A DNA stretch of 64,000 nt, taken from NCBI RefSeq assembly GCF_003668995.1, contig NZ_CP033068.1, positions 3,596,001 through 3,660,000 on the forward strand, given 5' to 3'. The stretch comes from Flavobacterium sp. 140616W15 (GTDB lineage Bacteria > Bacteroidota > Bacteroidia > Flavobacteriales > Flavobacteriaceae). The first letter of the stretch is position 1. Each line of letters starts with the position of its first letter. The notes under the pieces were generated by a model that was given only the letters and a program-made list of their open reading frames with translations, did not search any database and had not been told where the DNA came from. Shown here piece after piece: positions 8,424 through 15,982 of this stretch. Both the position numbers and the translations under genes were made by a program.

Positions 8424-8996
8424 ATGAAAAAGATAATTATTATAGGTGTTCTGATTGCATGCACCTTATCCTGCAAAGCACAATCAATTGTTCCAATAGA
8501 AAAGTTAGCGGAATACATGCGGGAAGAGAAAGATGTTCCTGAAAGTGTCACTTATTTAAAAGATGTAAATGGTATTCGGGACAATTATATAGGCACTTGG
8601 AAAGGAAATTATAATGGAAAAAATTATGAATTAGTTTTTAAAAAAAGAACCACCTCTGACGACAGAATAACTGAAGACGGATTAATAATGCGTTATTTAA
8701 TTACAGATGCGAGCGGTGCTATTTTAGAAGATACTAGAGCAGAGCCAGATGATAGTCCCTATACTGCAAAAAGTTATTACTTCGCAAAAAACTATTTTGT
8801 TTTAACTTATGGAGGGCGTCAATATCAGTGTGGACAAGGGGGAGAACTATTTGTTCTGTTGACAAAAAAAACAAACAATACTGCTATAGAGCTGTTTCTT
8901 ACTCCTAGACAAGATTTTATACTTGAACAAAATTGCCCCAATGGCGCAGCCCCACAATTATTTCCAAAAACCAAAATGACCTTAACCAAACAATAG
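8424..8996 (+). CDS. DUF6705-type lipoprotein, copy 1
   Basis: A 190-residue lipoprotein from the ATG at 8424, chosen because it starts the signal MKKIIIIGVLIACTLSC (lipid Cys 17). An in-frame ATG at 8397 would only add nine residues before it and lies inside the previous gene. The mature protein has the signature IGTWKGNYNGKNYELVF, then IMRYLIT, LEDTRAEPDDSPY and YGGRQYQCGQ, typical as I recall of DUF6705 proteins of Flavobacteriia. The function of that family is unknown; a beta-barrel or lipocalin-like fold after GTWKG is a guess. Gene and terminator are duplicated twice downstream, almost unchanged in copy 2. Confidence 0.82.
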   Translation: MKKIIIIGVLIACTLSCKAQSIVPIEKLAEYMREEKDVPESVTYLKDVNGIRDNYIGTWKGNYNGKNYELVFKKRTTSDDRITEDGLIMRYLITDASGAILEDTRAEPDDSPYTAKSYYFAKNYFVLTYGGRQYQCGQGGELFVLLTKKTNNTAIELFLTPRQDFILEQNCPNGAAPQLFPKTKMTLTKQ

Positions 8997-9029
8997 ATAA
9001 CTTTAATTATCAATTTTAGTAATCAAAAC

Positions 9030-9061
9030 AAAAGCAGTGTTTTTTGAAATACTGCTTTTCT
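9030..9061 (+). terminator. Terminator after copy 1
   Basis: AAAAGCAGT (9030-9038) pairs with ACTGCTTTT (9051-9059) around a T/A-rich loop, ending in TTTTC. The same hairpin recurs 727 bases later after copy 2. Confidence 0.75.
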
Positions 9062-9150
9062 GTTTTAAGGTTCTTCTTCTGAAGATGTTTCGTTAAGTTT
9101 AAAGACAAACTAACAACAACACCATGTCCATAACACTTAAAACAAATAAG

Positions 9151-9723
9151 ATGAAAAAAATAATTATTATAAGTATTCTAGCTGTGTGTAGCTTTTCCTG
9201 CAAAGCACAATCGATTGTTGCAATTGAAAAATTAGCAGAATACATACGGGGAGATATTGGTATTCCTGAAAGTATCACTTATTTAAAAGATACAAATGGT
9301 ATTCGAGATAAATATGTAGGTACTTGGAAAGGAAATTATAATGGCAAAAATTATGAATTGATATTTTCAAAAATTACTACTAAAATATCTCGTACTACCC
9401 AAGACGGATTAGCAATACGTTATTTAATTACAAATACGGGTGGTGCAGTTTTAGAAGATACCAGAACAGAGCCTGATGACAGCCCCTATACTGTGAATAG
9501 TTATTATTTTGGCAAAAGCTATTTTGTTTTAACTTATGGAGGGCGTCAATATCAATGTGGACAAAGGGGAGAATTATTTGTTATGTTACCAAAAAATACA
9601 AATAATACTACCATGGAACTGTTTCTTACTCCTAGTCAAGATTTTATACTTGAAGAAAATTGTCCCAATGGTCCAGCTCCACAATTATTTCCAAAAACCA
9701 AAATGAGCTTAACCAAACAGTAG
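9151..9723 (+). CDS. DUF6705-type lipoprotein, copy 2
   Basis: A 190-residue close paralogue of copy 1. The ATG at 9151 starts MKKIIIISILAVCSFSC (lipid Cys 17). The body motifs are kept: VGTWKGNYNGKNYELIF, AIRYLIT, LEDTRTEPDDSPY, YGGRQYQCGQ. Differences from copy 1 are scattered substitutions without gaps, so both copies look intact and under selection for an open frame. The sequence just before the ATG repeats the tail of the 7024-8406 gene, which shows how the duplication arose. There is no obvious promoter between the copies other than what the repeat carries. Confidence 0.82.
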   Translation: MKKIIIISILAVCSFSCKAQSIVAIEKLAEYIRGDIGIPESITYLKDTNGIRDKYVGTWKGNYNGKNYELIFSKITTKISRTTQDGLAIRYLITNTGGAVLEDTRTEPDDSPYTVNSYYFGKSYFVLTYGGRQYQCGQRGELFVMLPKNTNNTTMELFLTPSQDFILEENCPNGPAPQLFPKTKMSLTKQ

Positions 9724-9756
9724 ATAACTTTAATTCTCAATTTTAGTAATCAAAAC

Positions 9757-9788
9757 AAAAGCAGTGTTTTTTGAAATACTGCTTTTCT
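9757..9788 (+). terminator. Terminator after copy 2
   Basis: Repeat of the copy 1 terminator: AAAAGCAGT (9757-9765) with ACTGCTTTT (9778-9786). Confidence 0.75.
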
Positions 9789-9877
9789 GTTTTAAGGTTC
9801 TTCTTCTGAAGATGTTTCGTTAAGTTTAAAGAAAAACTAACAACAACACCATGTCCTTAACACTTAAAACAAATATG

Positions 9878-10450
9878 ATGAAAAAGATAATTATTATAGG
9901 TATGCTGATTGTATGTACCTTATCTTGCAAAGCACAAGTACTACCTGTTGAAAACGTGGTGAACTATGTAAATTCAAAAAACGGCATCCCTAAAAATATT
10001 ACTTCTATTAAAGATGTAAATCATCTTTTAGATAAATTTATAGGTACTTGGAAAGGAACGTACGAGGGTAAAAATTACGAATTTAGAGTATTGAAAATCA
10101 CAACTAAACCTGGTCGAATTACAGAGGAAAAACTTGTAATGCGTTATCTTATAACAAATAGTAATGGGACTGTGATTGAGGATACAAGGGCACTACCTGA
10201 TTCTAGTCCTTATGTAATAGAAGGCTACTATCTTGACACTACTACTTACACTTTAATTTATGGTGGAAAAATTGCAAATTGCGGGCAAGCAGGAACTATA
10301 TTTATTGATTTCTTACAAGGTAGTAATAATACAAAAATGACTTTATTCTTGTCTCCTGAACCGATGATTATCTCGCAAACTGGTTGTCCTAACGGAAGAG
10401 CAAAGCAAATTATACCTACAGTAAATCAAATGACATTATTAAAACAATAA
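9878..10450 (+). CDS. DUF6705-type lipoprotein, copy 3 (diverged)
   Basis: A 190-residue paralogue beginning MKKIIIIGMLIVCTLSC at the ATG 9878; an adjacent in-frame ATG at 9875 is equally possible. It keeps IGTWKGTYEGKNYEFRV, VMRYLIT, IEDTRALPDSSPY and ANCGQAG but has diverged much more than copies 1 and 2, especially in the last 80 residues. Its 5' flank is still almost identical to the other units, so the gene body diverged faster than its leader, or the leader was homogenised by recombination. The terminator part of the repeat is missing after its stop; a relic of the upstream lipoprotein gene follows instead. Confidence 0.8.
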   Translation: MKKIIIIGMLIVCTLSCKAQVLPVENVVNYVNSKNGIPKNITSIKDVNHLLDKFIGTWKGTYEGKNYEFRVLKITTKPGRITEEKLVMRYLITNSNGTVIEDTRALPDSSPYVIEGYYLDTTTYTLIYGGKIANCGQAGTIFIDFLQGSNNTKMTLFLSPEPMIISQTGCPNGRAKQIIPTVNQMTLLKQ

Positions 10451-10451
10451 A

Positions 10452-10607
10452 AGAAATGTATCTTATAAATTAAGTGCAAACAATTATCAAGTTGTAGTCT
10501 TTGAGATATTTCCAGATAAAAATTCAAAAGAAAGTAGTCAATCAATAGATGGTGGCGATTTTAATGGATATATTACTTTATATTTTTTAAATTGGCTTTT
10601 TGAATAA
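10452..10607 (+). pseudogene. Relic of the 7024-8406 lipoprotein gene
   Basis: Bases about 10452-10575 are nearly identical to about 7300-7424, inside the N-terminal domain of the 7024-8406 gene (KLSANNYQ, VVFEIFPDKNSK, SQSIDGG, FNGYI). The relic has no start, loses one base near 10464 compared with the intact gene, and runs into unrelated sequence with a stop at 10605-10607. It shows that a further lipoprotein-plus-DUF6705 unit once existed, or was captured, downstream of copy 3. Confidence 0.85.
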
Positions 10608-10622
10608 ATTTGATAGATATAG

Positions 10623-10991
10623 CTACCAGGATATAAAATAAGATTTTGATTTATAGCCATGCCTTTTGATAGATTCTCTAATTTCCACCTCAAAGCCTCT
10701 TACGCTAAGATAATTTGGGTAATCATAAACTTCTTCAATTGCATATACAATTCCTGAATGTGGATAAATTCTATTTATTTTTTTTTGGTCTTTTATAGTA
10801 GTATTTTCATCTACTTTATCGTCAACGAAATCAAAGCTAATTGAGTTTTCTCCATTTTTCGCTTTCTCTATAATAGCGTTGTTTAAGATTTCATAAGACT
10901 TTAGATATGGGAACTTTGTCTCTCCAAAAGGGATAGATTTTTTTGCCAGTCTTGTGATTTTTTGTATTTCTTTAACCGTAATATCAAGCAT
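10623..10991 (-). CDS. Hypothetical protein (122 aa)
   Basis: A 122-residue soluble protein with no signal peptide, beginning MLDITVKEIQKITRLAKK. The first half is helical; the second half holds beta-like stretches (YPHSGIVYAIEEVYDYP, LSVRGFEVEIRE) and ends in an aromatic SYFISW. I do not recognise the family. Its position at the border of a lipoprotein array and its small size would suit an immunity or accessory protein, but nothing in the sequence proves that. It is convergent with the array and separated by the relic. Confidence 0.55.
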   Translation of the reverse strand: MLDITVKEIQKITRLAKKSIPFGETKFPYLKSYEILNNAIIEKAKNGENSISFDFVDDKVDENTTIKDQKKINRIYPHSGIVYAIEEVYDYPNYLSVRGFEVEIRESIKRHGYKSKSYFISW

Positions 10992-11066
10992 GTTTTCAAA
11001 TTTGTATTTAAGTAATCAATACAGTCTCATTACTAAAGAACATTTGGTCAACTACATTTTTATATT

Positions 11067-11801
11067 TTAGAATTTATTTATATCCTTCGCATTATCTTTT
11101 TTTACGGAATTTGTTTTTTCAGGCATAATTAATTTACTTCTTATTTCAATATAGATTGTGTAATTATTACTTTTAAGTGAAGATTGAAAAACAGCTGTTC
11201 TGTTTTTGTGTTCAATAAAATATCCAATTTGAATTTCTTTATATCTTAAATTCCATGTGCAAGCTACAAATTCATATGGTAGACCTATTATCTTTTTGTC
11301 ATATTTATAACTTGCTCTAGTGTCAAAGAAAGATTCGCCTTTTCCCATTTCTTCAGGATGTTGTATGTGGAAAGTTCTATTTATATTTACTGGATTTCCA
11401 TATTTCTTAGATATTATCGTTCTCAAATCATTCAGTTCTCTCTTGACTTTTTCTTGTGTTGTAATTTCATATTTACTCACAAGCATAAAGTAACACAAGC
11501 CTTTAACGGGCAAACTTTGATAAGTTTTTATTGTGTAATCTAAATCGTTTATTGAATATTCTTCATTTGATTTTATTTCATCATGTGTTCCGAAATAAAG
11601 ATTATCAAAAGCATGCATTTTGATACTGTCTATTACTTTTTCATTTTTCGATTTAGTTTTTTTTGATTTTTTTACATTGTCATCGGTTGTTCTTTTCGGC
11701 AAATTACTTGGCTCATTTTTACAACTAACTAAAGTTAACCCAACTATGGTAATAAATGTTAAAATTTTAAAATAATCATTATTTTTTTTCTTGAGGAACA
11801 T
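11067..11801 (-). CDS. Hypothetical lipoprotein (244 aa)
   Basis: A 244-residue protein with a long positively charged start and lipobox LVSC (lipid Cys 27), then a Lys/Ser/Thr-rich spacer (about 30-60) and a globular domain with YFGTHDEIKSN, ISKKYGNPV and CTWNLRYKEIQIGYF. The pattern of a short amphipathic domain comparing a calculated value with a structure gene (GNPV, TWNL) recalls small flavobacterial lipoproteins annotated only as hypothetical. It ends in a charged tail. No partner is visible; the neighbouring small gene at 10623 has the same orientation but is 75 bases away. Confidence 0.65.
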   Translation of the reverse strand: MFLKKKNNDYFKILTFITIVGLTLVSCKNEPSNLPKRTTDDNVKKSKKTKSKNEKVIDSIKMHAFDNLYFGTHDEIKSNEEYSINDLDYTIKTYQSLPVKGLCYFMLVSKYEITTQEKVKRELNDLRTIISKKYGNPVNINRTFHIQHPEEMGKGESFFDTRASYKYDKKIIGLPYEFVACTWNLRYKEIQIGYFIEHKNRTAVFQSSLKSNNYTIYIEIRSKLIMPEKTNSVKKDNAKDINKF

Positions 11802-12144
11802 TAGTATTAGAGTTTTTTATGGTTTGATATCAAATTCAAATTATTTGCCATTTAGGCTTCTTATTTTGTAAGGTTGATAGGAGTTTTTCGGTTTATTAAA
11901 AATTTGAATAGCTGAAGCTTAATCCGATAGCGGAAATTCTTTCCGTGCCCACTATAATAAGACACAATACAAATGTTATCTATAAAACAACCCGATAGAC
12001 GAATATGATCGGTCTTTTTTATTATTCTTTTTTTAAGTTGCTCTTATTTTTGAAAAAGATTTAATCAAAGACTTCCGATAACACGGAAATTCTTTCTGTG
12101 CCCGCTACAACAAATATACGAGCAATCTGAATAGTGTTGTATAA
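11802..12144. repeat. Intergenic region with a direct repeat containing a GGAAA/TTTCC hairpin
   Basis: No gene is visible in these 343 bases. They hold two copies of an element with the core CGGAAATTCTTTC-x-GTGCCC, at 11923-11955 and 12074-12109, each preceded by TCCGATA and followed by C-A/G-CTA. The core forms a short hairpin (GGAAA TTC TTTCC). The copies are 151 bases apart in the same orientation, which suggests a duplicated intergenic segment. Confidence 0.6.
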
Positions 12145-12470
12145 TTAATCAATACTATATGATTTAAAGAAAACATATTCTCCTTTGTCATTTTTTTTAT
12201 AAACACAATACTTTGAAGTTTTTGCTATTTTCGAAATAGAATCTCCTACCTTAATATCAATATCATCCACCACACTTACACTAATCTCCAAATCATTGGG
12301 CAAATAATATTCTACAACTTTTTTTGAGGATCACTAGAACCTATGATCTTAGAATTAATTTCATTGATGCAAAAATTATCTCTCTTTCTTTTACCAATTA
12401 AATAAAAAACCGAATAAAAAACAATAACTAATACTATCGGATAGAGCCTCCATATTTCTTTTAATTTCAT
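12145..12470 (-). CDS. Small membrane-anchored protein, split by -1 frameshift at an A7 run
   Basis: On the minus strand an ATG at 12470 starts MKLKEIWRLYPIVLVIV, a single membrane helix, then a soluble part that stops early at 12312-12314. Shifting to -1 at the seven A residues (plus-strand T 12319-12325) continues the frame with VVEYYLPNDLEISVSVVDDI to a TAA at 12145, giving a sensible 108-residue protein. The zero frame at the shift reads CAA AAA AAG, which contains A AAA AAG, the slippery sequence of E. coli dnaX. An in-frame ATG at 12515 would add 15 residues. The family is unknown. Pseudogene, missing base in the assembly, or true frameshifting are all possible. Confidence 0.6.
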
Positions 12471-12601
12471 AATATTAATATTTAGATTCATAAAACCTCT
12501 CGATTTCTCTTTCACTGGATGACAAAATCGTCTAGGAAGTCATCCAATTCAAAAACAAAACATCTCAAAACCAACAATTCACTAGCGTAAAGACATAAAA
12601 A

Positions 12602-12631
12602 AAACCCTAATTATTTAAAAATAATTAGGGT
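12602..12631 (-). terminator. Terminator hairpin beside the left attachment site
   Basis: AACCCTAATTATT (12602-12614) and AATAATTAGGGTT (12619-12631) form a perfect 13-bp stem with a TAAA loop. The minus-strand transcript would run into a T run. It sits next to the left att copy just as the terminator at 21768-21798 sits next to the intact tRNA-Leu, so it is probably the original terminator of the tRNA before the element inserted. Confidence 0.8.
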
Positions 12632-12633
12632 TA

Positions 12634-12655
12634 GTAGTAAGTAGTGCGGATAATA
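12634..12655. other. Left attachment site (att) of the tRNA-Leu element
   Basis: These 22 bases are identical to 21800-21821. They consist of 11 bases of downstream flank and the last 11 bases of the tRNA-Leu gene (GCGGATAATAG on the plus strand). The integrase gene starts 188 bases to the right. Confidence 0.88.
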
Positions 12656-12842
12656 GAAGTCACACCCTATATTTCATCACATTAATTCAAGATTAAAACA
12701 AACGTATAAATACAATAAAATCAGGAGTTAATAGCATTATTAATTTAAATGAATTTATTTAAATTAGCATTCATTAATTAAATTCAGGGTAGTTATTAGG
12801 GGAATTAAACATTATTCCTATCTTTGATTAAAAAGATATATT

Positions 12843-14138
12843 ATGGCAACTGGTAAATTTAGATTGAAGACCAATAATGATTGGAACACTATATTTTTTA
12901 GATTTAAACAAGGAAATAAATTTGATATTGAAACCTCAATTGGCATTCAAGTGCCTAAAGGAAGATGGAGTGATGTAAAACAAGAAATTCTATCCACAAA
13001 GGAAATAAACTACAAAACCATCAATGTTAAACTAAAAGAATTTGAAGCGTACATCAGAAAGGAATACGAGAATACTAAAATAATAAATGAATCAACTATT
13101 ATAAATAGTAAGTGGTTAAAGGAAAAAATAGACACATTTTTTAATCGCGAAACTGAAAATAAAACAGCTAATGAAAAGCTTTTTTTTTCAAATTTCATAG
13201 GTTCATTTATTGAAGAAGCTAAAACTAAAAGAACTAAAAGAGGTACTCCTGTAAAACCAAGAACAATTCAGTATTACAATACCACTTTAAACAAAATAAC
13301 TACTTTTGAATCTTTTGCAGGGTATAGACTTAAACTTACAGATATTGACTTAAACTTTCATGAAAAGTTCATAGATTACCTTGAAAAAGAAGAGTTCTTA
13401 ATAAATAATACCATTGGAGGTTTTATTGATACAATAAAGTTGTTTTGTGGGAATGCCGACAAAAAGGAACTAAATGTTTGCAAAGATTATAAATTGACCG
13501 AATTCTACTCTCCTTCAAATAAAACTAAAGATATTTATTTAAAAGACTCTGAAATAGACTTAATTTACAATACAAAATTCGAACAGGATTATCTTGACAA
13601 TACTAAAGACTGGTTTATCATTGGAGTAAGAACAGGTTTTAGAATCTCTGATTTTTTAAAGTTAGAAAAAGAAAATCTAGATAATGGATTTATTTATAAA
13701 AACACCCATAAAACTGAATTCCCTGTTATAATTCCTATCCATGAACAGGTTCAAGAAATTTTAGACAAGAGAAATGGGGAGTTTCCGAGAAAAATAAGCG
13801 ATCAAAAATTTAATGAATACATAAAGAAAGTATCAGAGATTGCAGGATTAACAGAGTTAACAGAAGGTGCAAAAAAGGTAACATTTGAAGTTATTAAAGA
13901 TGGTAAAAAGAAAAACATAAGCAGAAAAAAATTCGGAAAATACCCAAAACACGAACTTGTTACCTCACATGCCTGTAGAAGGTCGTTTGCAACCAATTTA
14001 TATGGAAAAATAGACACTCTTACTATTATGAAGATAACTGGACATAAGAGTGAGAAAATTTTCTTAGACTACATTAAAATCACACCTAAAGAATATGCTG
14101 AAAAACTGAAAGCTTTTTGGAAAAATAACAGCTTATAA
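12843..14138 (+). CDS. int: Tyrosine recombinase / integrase of the tRNA-Leu element
   Basis: A 431-residue phage-type integrase. The N-terminal arm-binding and SAM-like core-binding part covers about residues 1-210. The catalytic domain carries R267 (in TGFRISD), H376-x-x-R379 (SHACRR), H401 (TGHKS) and the nucleophile Y410 (FLDYIKIT), so the full R-HxxR-H-Y set is present. The length is normal for Bacteroidota integrases. The gene starts 188 bases inside the left att site and points into the element, as usual for elements that integrate into tRNA genes. The predicted reaction is site-specific recombination between the 22-bp tRNA-Leu core and an identical element site. Confidence 0.95.
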   Translation: MATGKFRLKTNNDWNTIFFRFKQGNKFDIETSIGIQVPKGRWSDVKQEILSTKEINYKTINVKLKEFEAYIRKEYENTKIINESTIINSKWLKEKIDTFFNRETENKTANEKLFFSNFIGSFIEEAKTKRTKRGTPVKPRTIQYYNTTLNKITTFESFAGYRLKLTDIDLNFHEKFIDYLEKEEFLINNTIGGFIDTIKLFCGNADKKELNVCKDYKLTEFYSPSNKTKDIYLKDSEIDLIYNTKFEQDYLDNTKDWFIIGVRTGFRISDFLKLEKENLDNGFIYKNTHKTEFPVIIPIHEQVQEILDKRNGEFPRKISDQKFNEYIKKVSEIAGLTELTEGAKKVTFEVIKDGKKKNISRKKFGKYPKHELVTSHACRRSFATNLYGKIDTLTIMKITGHKSEKIFLDYIKITPKEYAEKLKAFWKNNSL

Positions 14139-14160
14139 ACTGATATTTTAATTTAAAATT

Positions 14161-14239
14161 AAGTCTACAAGCTGATAAAAAATAAATTTTATCAATCTAT
14201 AAACTGATAAATATTTTGTTTTTTTAAACTTATAGACTT
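14161..14239. promoter_or_regulatory. Operator-like repeats before the XRE/Fic pair
   Basis: AAGTCTAcAAG (14161-14171) is the inverted partner of CTTaTAGACTT (14229-14239), and between them GATAAAA...TTTTATC (14174-14194) forms a second dyad; the word A-x-CTGATAAA occurs at about 14170 and 14203. These nested repeats end inside the promoter of the XRE gene, so that protein probably binds here and represses itself, as is common for HTH antitoxin-type operons. Confidence 0.5.
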
Positions 14240-14246
14240 AAATTTG
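14215..14246 (+). promoter_or_regulatory. Bacteroidota-type promoter of the mobile mystery operon
   Basis: TTTG at 14215-14218 and TAAATTTG at 14239-14246 are separated by 20 bases, matching TTTG-N19-TAnnTTTG closely. The start codon lies 24 bases downstream, leaving a short leader. Confidence 0.7.
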
Positions 14247-14270
14247 TATGTTAATTTTAAGTTTTAACTT

Positions 14271-14735
14271 ATGAAAGATAAAAAAAGGGTATTACTAATA
14301 GAGCAATTAGATACAAAACTGTCTTGTTTTATGGCAGTTGATGAAGTCGCCTTGCCTTCTACTGGGTGGATAAAATCCATTAGAACAGTTTTAAAAATGT
14401 CGCTTCGTCAACTAGGGAATAGAATGAACATTAGCCCACAAAGTGTTGGAGATATGGAAAAAAGAGAGGCAAATGGTACTATTACATTAAATACACTAAG
14501 AGAATTAGCCATTGGTTTAGATATGAAGCTGGTTTATGGTTTTATACCAAATAAAGGTTCAATTGATGAAATGATTGAAGAACGAGCTTTAGAAATTGCA
14601 AAAGAAATTGTAGGACGCACACACGTAACAATGACTTTAGAAAACCAACAAAATTCAACTGATAGAATCGAAAAGGCAATTGCACAAAAAACAGAAGAAA
14701 TAAAACAAGAAATGCCTAAATATTTATGGGATTGA
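14271..14735 (+). CDS. Mobile mystery protein A (XRE-type HTH)
   Basis: A 154-residue protein with an XRE helix-turn-helix at about residues 38-85 (LRQLGNRMNISPQSVGDMEKREANGTITLNTLRELA region, HTH core from LRQLGNRM to SVGDMEKRE). Together with the Fic gene that follows and overlaps it by 10 bases, it matches the mobile mystery protein A/B pair found on many mobile elements. The C-terminal third is charged and helical. It probably regulates the operon through the repeats upstream and may hold the Fic partner in check, as antitoxins do in Fic modules; the latter is inference. Its placement right after the integrase is typical for this pair. Confidence 0.85.
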   Translation: MKDKKRVLLIEQLDTKLSCFMAVDEVALPSTGWIKSIRTVLKMSLRQLGNRMNISPQSVGDMEKREANGTITLNTLRELAIGLDMKLVYGFIPNKGSIDEMIEERALEIAKEIVGRTHVTMTLENQQNSTDRIEKAIAQKTEEIKQEMPKYLWD

Positions 14736-15322
14736 AAATAGAGTATATTAATGGTCAAACCCCTTTGAGTGAAGAAGAATTAGAAGGATTAAAAATTCCT
14801 TCTATTTCAACTCGAGGCGAATTAGATGAATTTGAGCAACTCAATATAGAAAAGGCAATTGAATGGACAATGCGTTTAAAAATTAAACCTGAACAATTAT
14901 TTTCAGAAAAATTTATAACTGATTTGCATAAAAAAATGTACAGTGATGTTTGGAAATGGGCAGGAAATTTCAGAAGATCTGAAAAAAATATAGGAATCAA
15001 GAGTTACAAAATAGGCACAGAATTAAAACAATTACTAGACGATGTTTTGTACTGGTTTCAAAATGACACATATTCTAAAGAAGAAATTGCCATTAGATTC
15101 AAACATAGATTAGTAAGTATTCATTGTTTTCCTAACGGAAACGGAAGGCACTCTAGGCTAATGGCTGATTTGATTTTAGATAAATTGTTCAATGAAAATT
15201 ATTTTACTTGGGGCAAAAGTAATCTAGTTAAGGCAAATGAAATAAGAGAGAAGTATATAAAATCGCTAAGAGAAGCTGATAATCAAAATTATGAGCCATT
15301 AATTCTATTTGCAAAATCATAA
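14726..15322 (+). CDS. Mobile mystery protein B (Fic domain)
   Basis: A 198-residue Fic-fold protein. The active-site loop reads HCFPNGNGRHSR (about residues 133-144), matching HxFxxGNGR; the catalytic His and the phosphate-binding GNGR are intact, so it should transfer AMP or another nucleotide-derived group to a protein hydroxyl. I see no (S/T)xxxE(G/N) inhibitory helix at its N-terminus, so control would have to come from the partner at 14271, with which it overlaps by 10 bases. The protein begins MGLKIEYINGQTPLSEEE, a typical start for this family. It is a probable toxin or maintenance module of the element; its target is unknown. Confidence 0.88.
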   Translation: MGLKIEYINGQTPLSEEELEGLKIPSISTRGELDEFEQLNIEKAIEWTMRLKIKPEQLFSEKFITDLHKKMYSDVWKWAGNFRRSEKNIGIKSYKIGTELKQLLDDVLYWFQNDTYSKEEIAIRFKHRLVSIHCFPNGNGRHSRLMADLILDKLFNENYFTWGKSNLVKANEIREKYIKSLREADNQNYEPLILFAKS

Positions 15323-15419
15323 AGTATCCAAACTTTTTTTAATAAGGCAGACGAATAAAACTTTACAAAACAACTGGAACGTATAATTTATGATTTTCAG
15401 AAAATTATATGTGCACTAA

Positions 15420-15445
15420 ACGCTTTTGGAAAAATAACAACATTT
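15420..15445 (+). pseudogene. Short relic resembling the integrase 3' end
   Basis: The word GCTTTTGGAAAAATAACA here resembles GCTTTTTGGAAAAATAACAG at the end of the integrase gene (about 14111-14131). It lies in a 298-base stretch (15323-15620) without any gene. It may be what is left of a second integrase copy, but the match is short. Confidence 0.3.
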
Positions 15446-15620
15446 AAAACCAAACCAACATCCACATCATAAAACCACTAAATTCAAACAATTGCATTTA
15501 ATAAGTTTATGTAAATTGAATTTGAAAACACATCACTATTATTATATATACCACAATCAACAAATACTGTTTTTAGTATGGTAAACAGTAAATTAGCCAA
15601 CAATAAAAAAGCCATTTAAC

Positions 15621-15839
15621 TTAAAAATTAAAAAACTCTTTTGGTTCGATTTCTAATGCGTTGGCTATTTTAATAAGTGTTTTAAGCGTTACTGAAACTT
15701 CAGCTCTTTCAATTCTTCCAATAGAGGTCTTAGGCATATTACATAAATCAGCGAGATTTTGTTGGGATACCTTTTTACGTTCTCTTAAGTGTCGGATATG
15801 AATCCCTACTCTTATTGTATATTCTTCCTCTGAAATCAT
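15621..15839 (-). CDS. XRE-family HTH regulator (72 aa)
   Basis: A 72-residue single-domain Cro/C1-type protein: HIRHLRERKKVSQQNLADLC, then MPKTSIGRIERAEVSVTLKTL, the classic five-helix XRE arrangement, ending NALEIEPKEFFNF. It is transcribed away from the lipoprotein-DnaJ-KTSC group at 15983, with a 143-base shared upstream region that contains a GGTCAC/GCGACC dyad. It therefore probably controls itself and perhaps that group. The length is normal for minimal XRE regulators on elements. Confidence 0.88.
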   Translation of the reverse strand: MISEEEYTIRVGIHIRHLRERKKVSQQNLADLCNMPKTSIGRIERAEVSVTLKTLIKIANALEIEPKEFFNF

Positions 15840-15872
15840 ATTTCAAAGGTCAAAACAAATATTTTTTAATTA

Positions 15873-15890
15873 GGTCACATTTAAGCGACC
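15873..15890. promoter_or_regulatory. Candidate operator between divergent genes
   Basis: GGTCAC at 15873-15878 and GCGACC at 15885-15890 form a near-perfect dyad with a 6-base centre, 34 bases upstream of the XRE start. It is a plausible binding site for that regulator, based on position and symmetry only. Confidence 0.35.
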
Positions 15891-15982
15891 ATTTTATTAT
15901 ATTTGAAAAAAAATAACAAAATACGGAAACCCGTGAAACAATGTAAATTATACTTATTATTATTGTAATTAAATTCTAAAAT

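Larger units (their letters stand above)
8374..10450 (+). repeat. Tandem array of three 727-bp units with DUF6705-type lipoprotein genes
   Basis: The word AAAG(A)-AAACTAACAACAACACC recurs at 8374, 9101 and 9828, spacing exactly 727 and 727 bases. Each unit holds one lipoprotein gene. Units 1 and 2 also share a nearly identical intergenic part with a terminator hairpin. The first unit's start lies inside the 3' end of the 7024-8406 gene, so the duplicated block originally included the tail of that gene. Units 1 and 2 are much more alike than unit 3, pointing to a recent duplication of unit 1/2. Confidence 0.9.
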
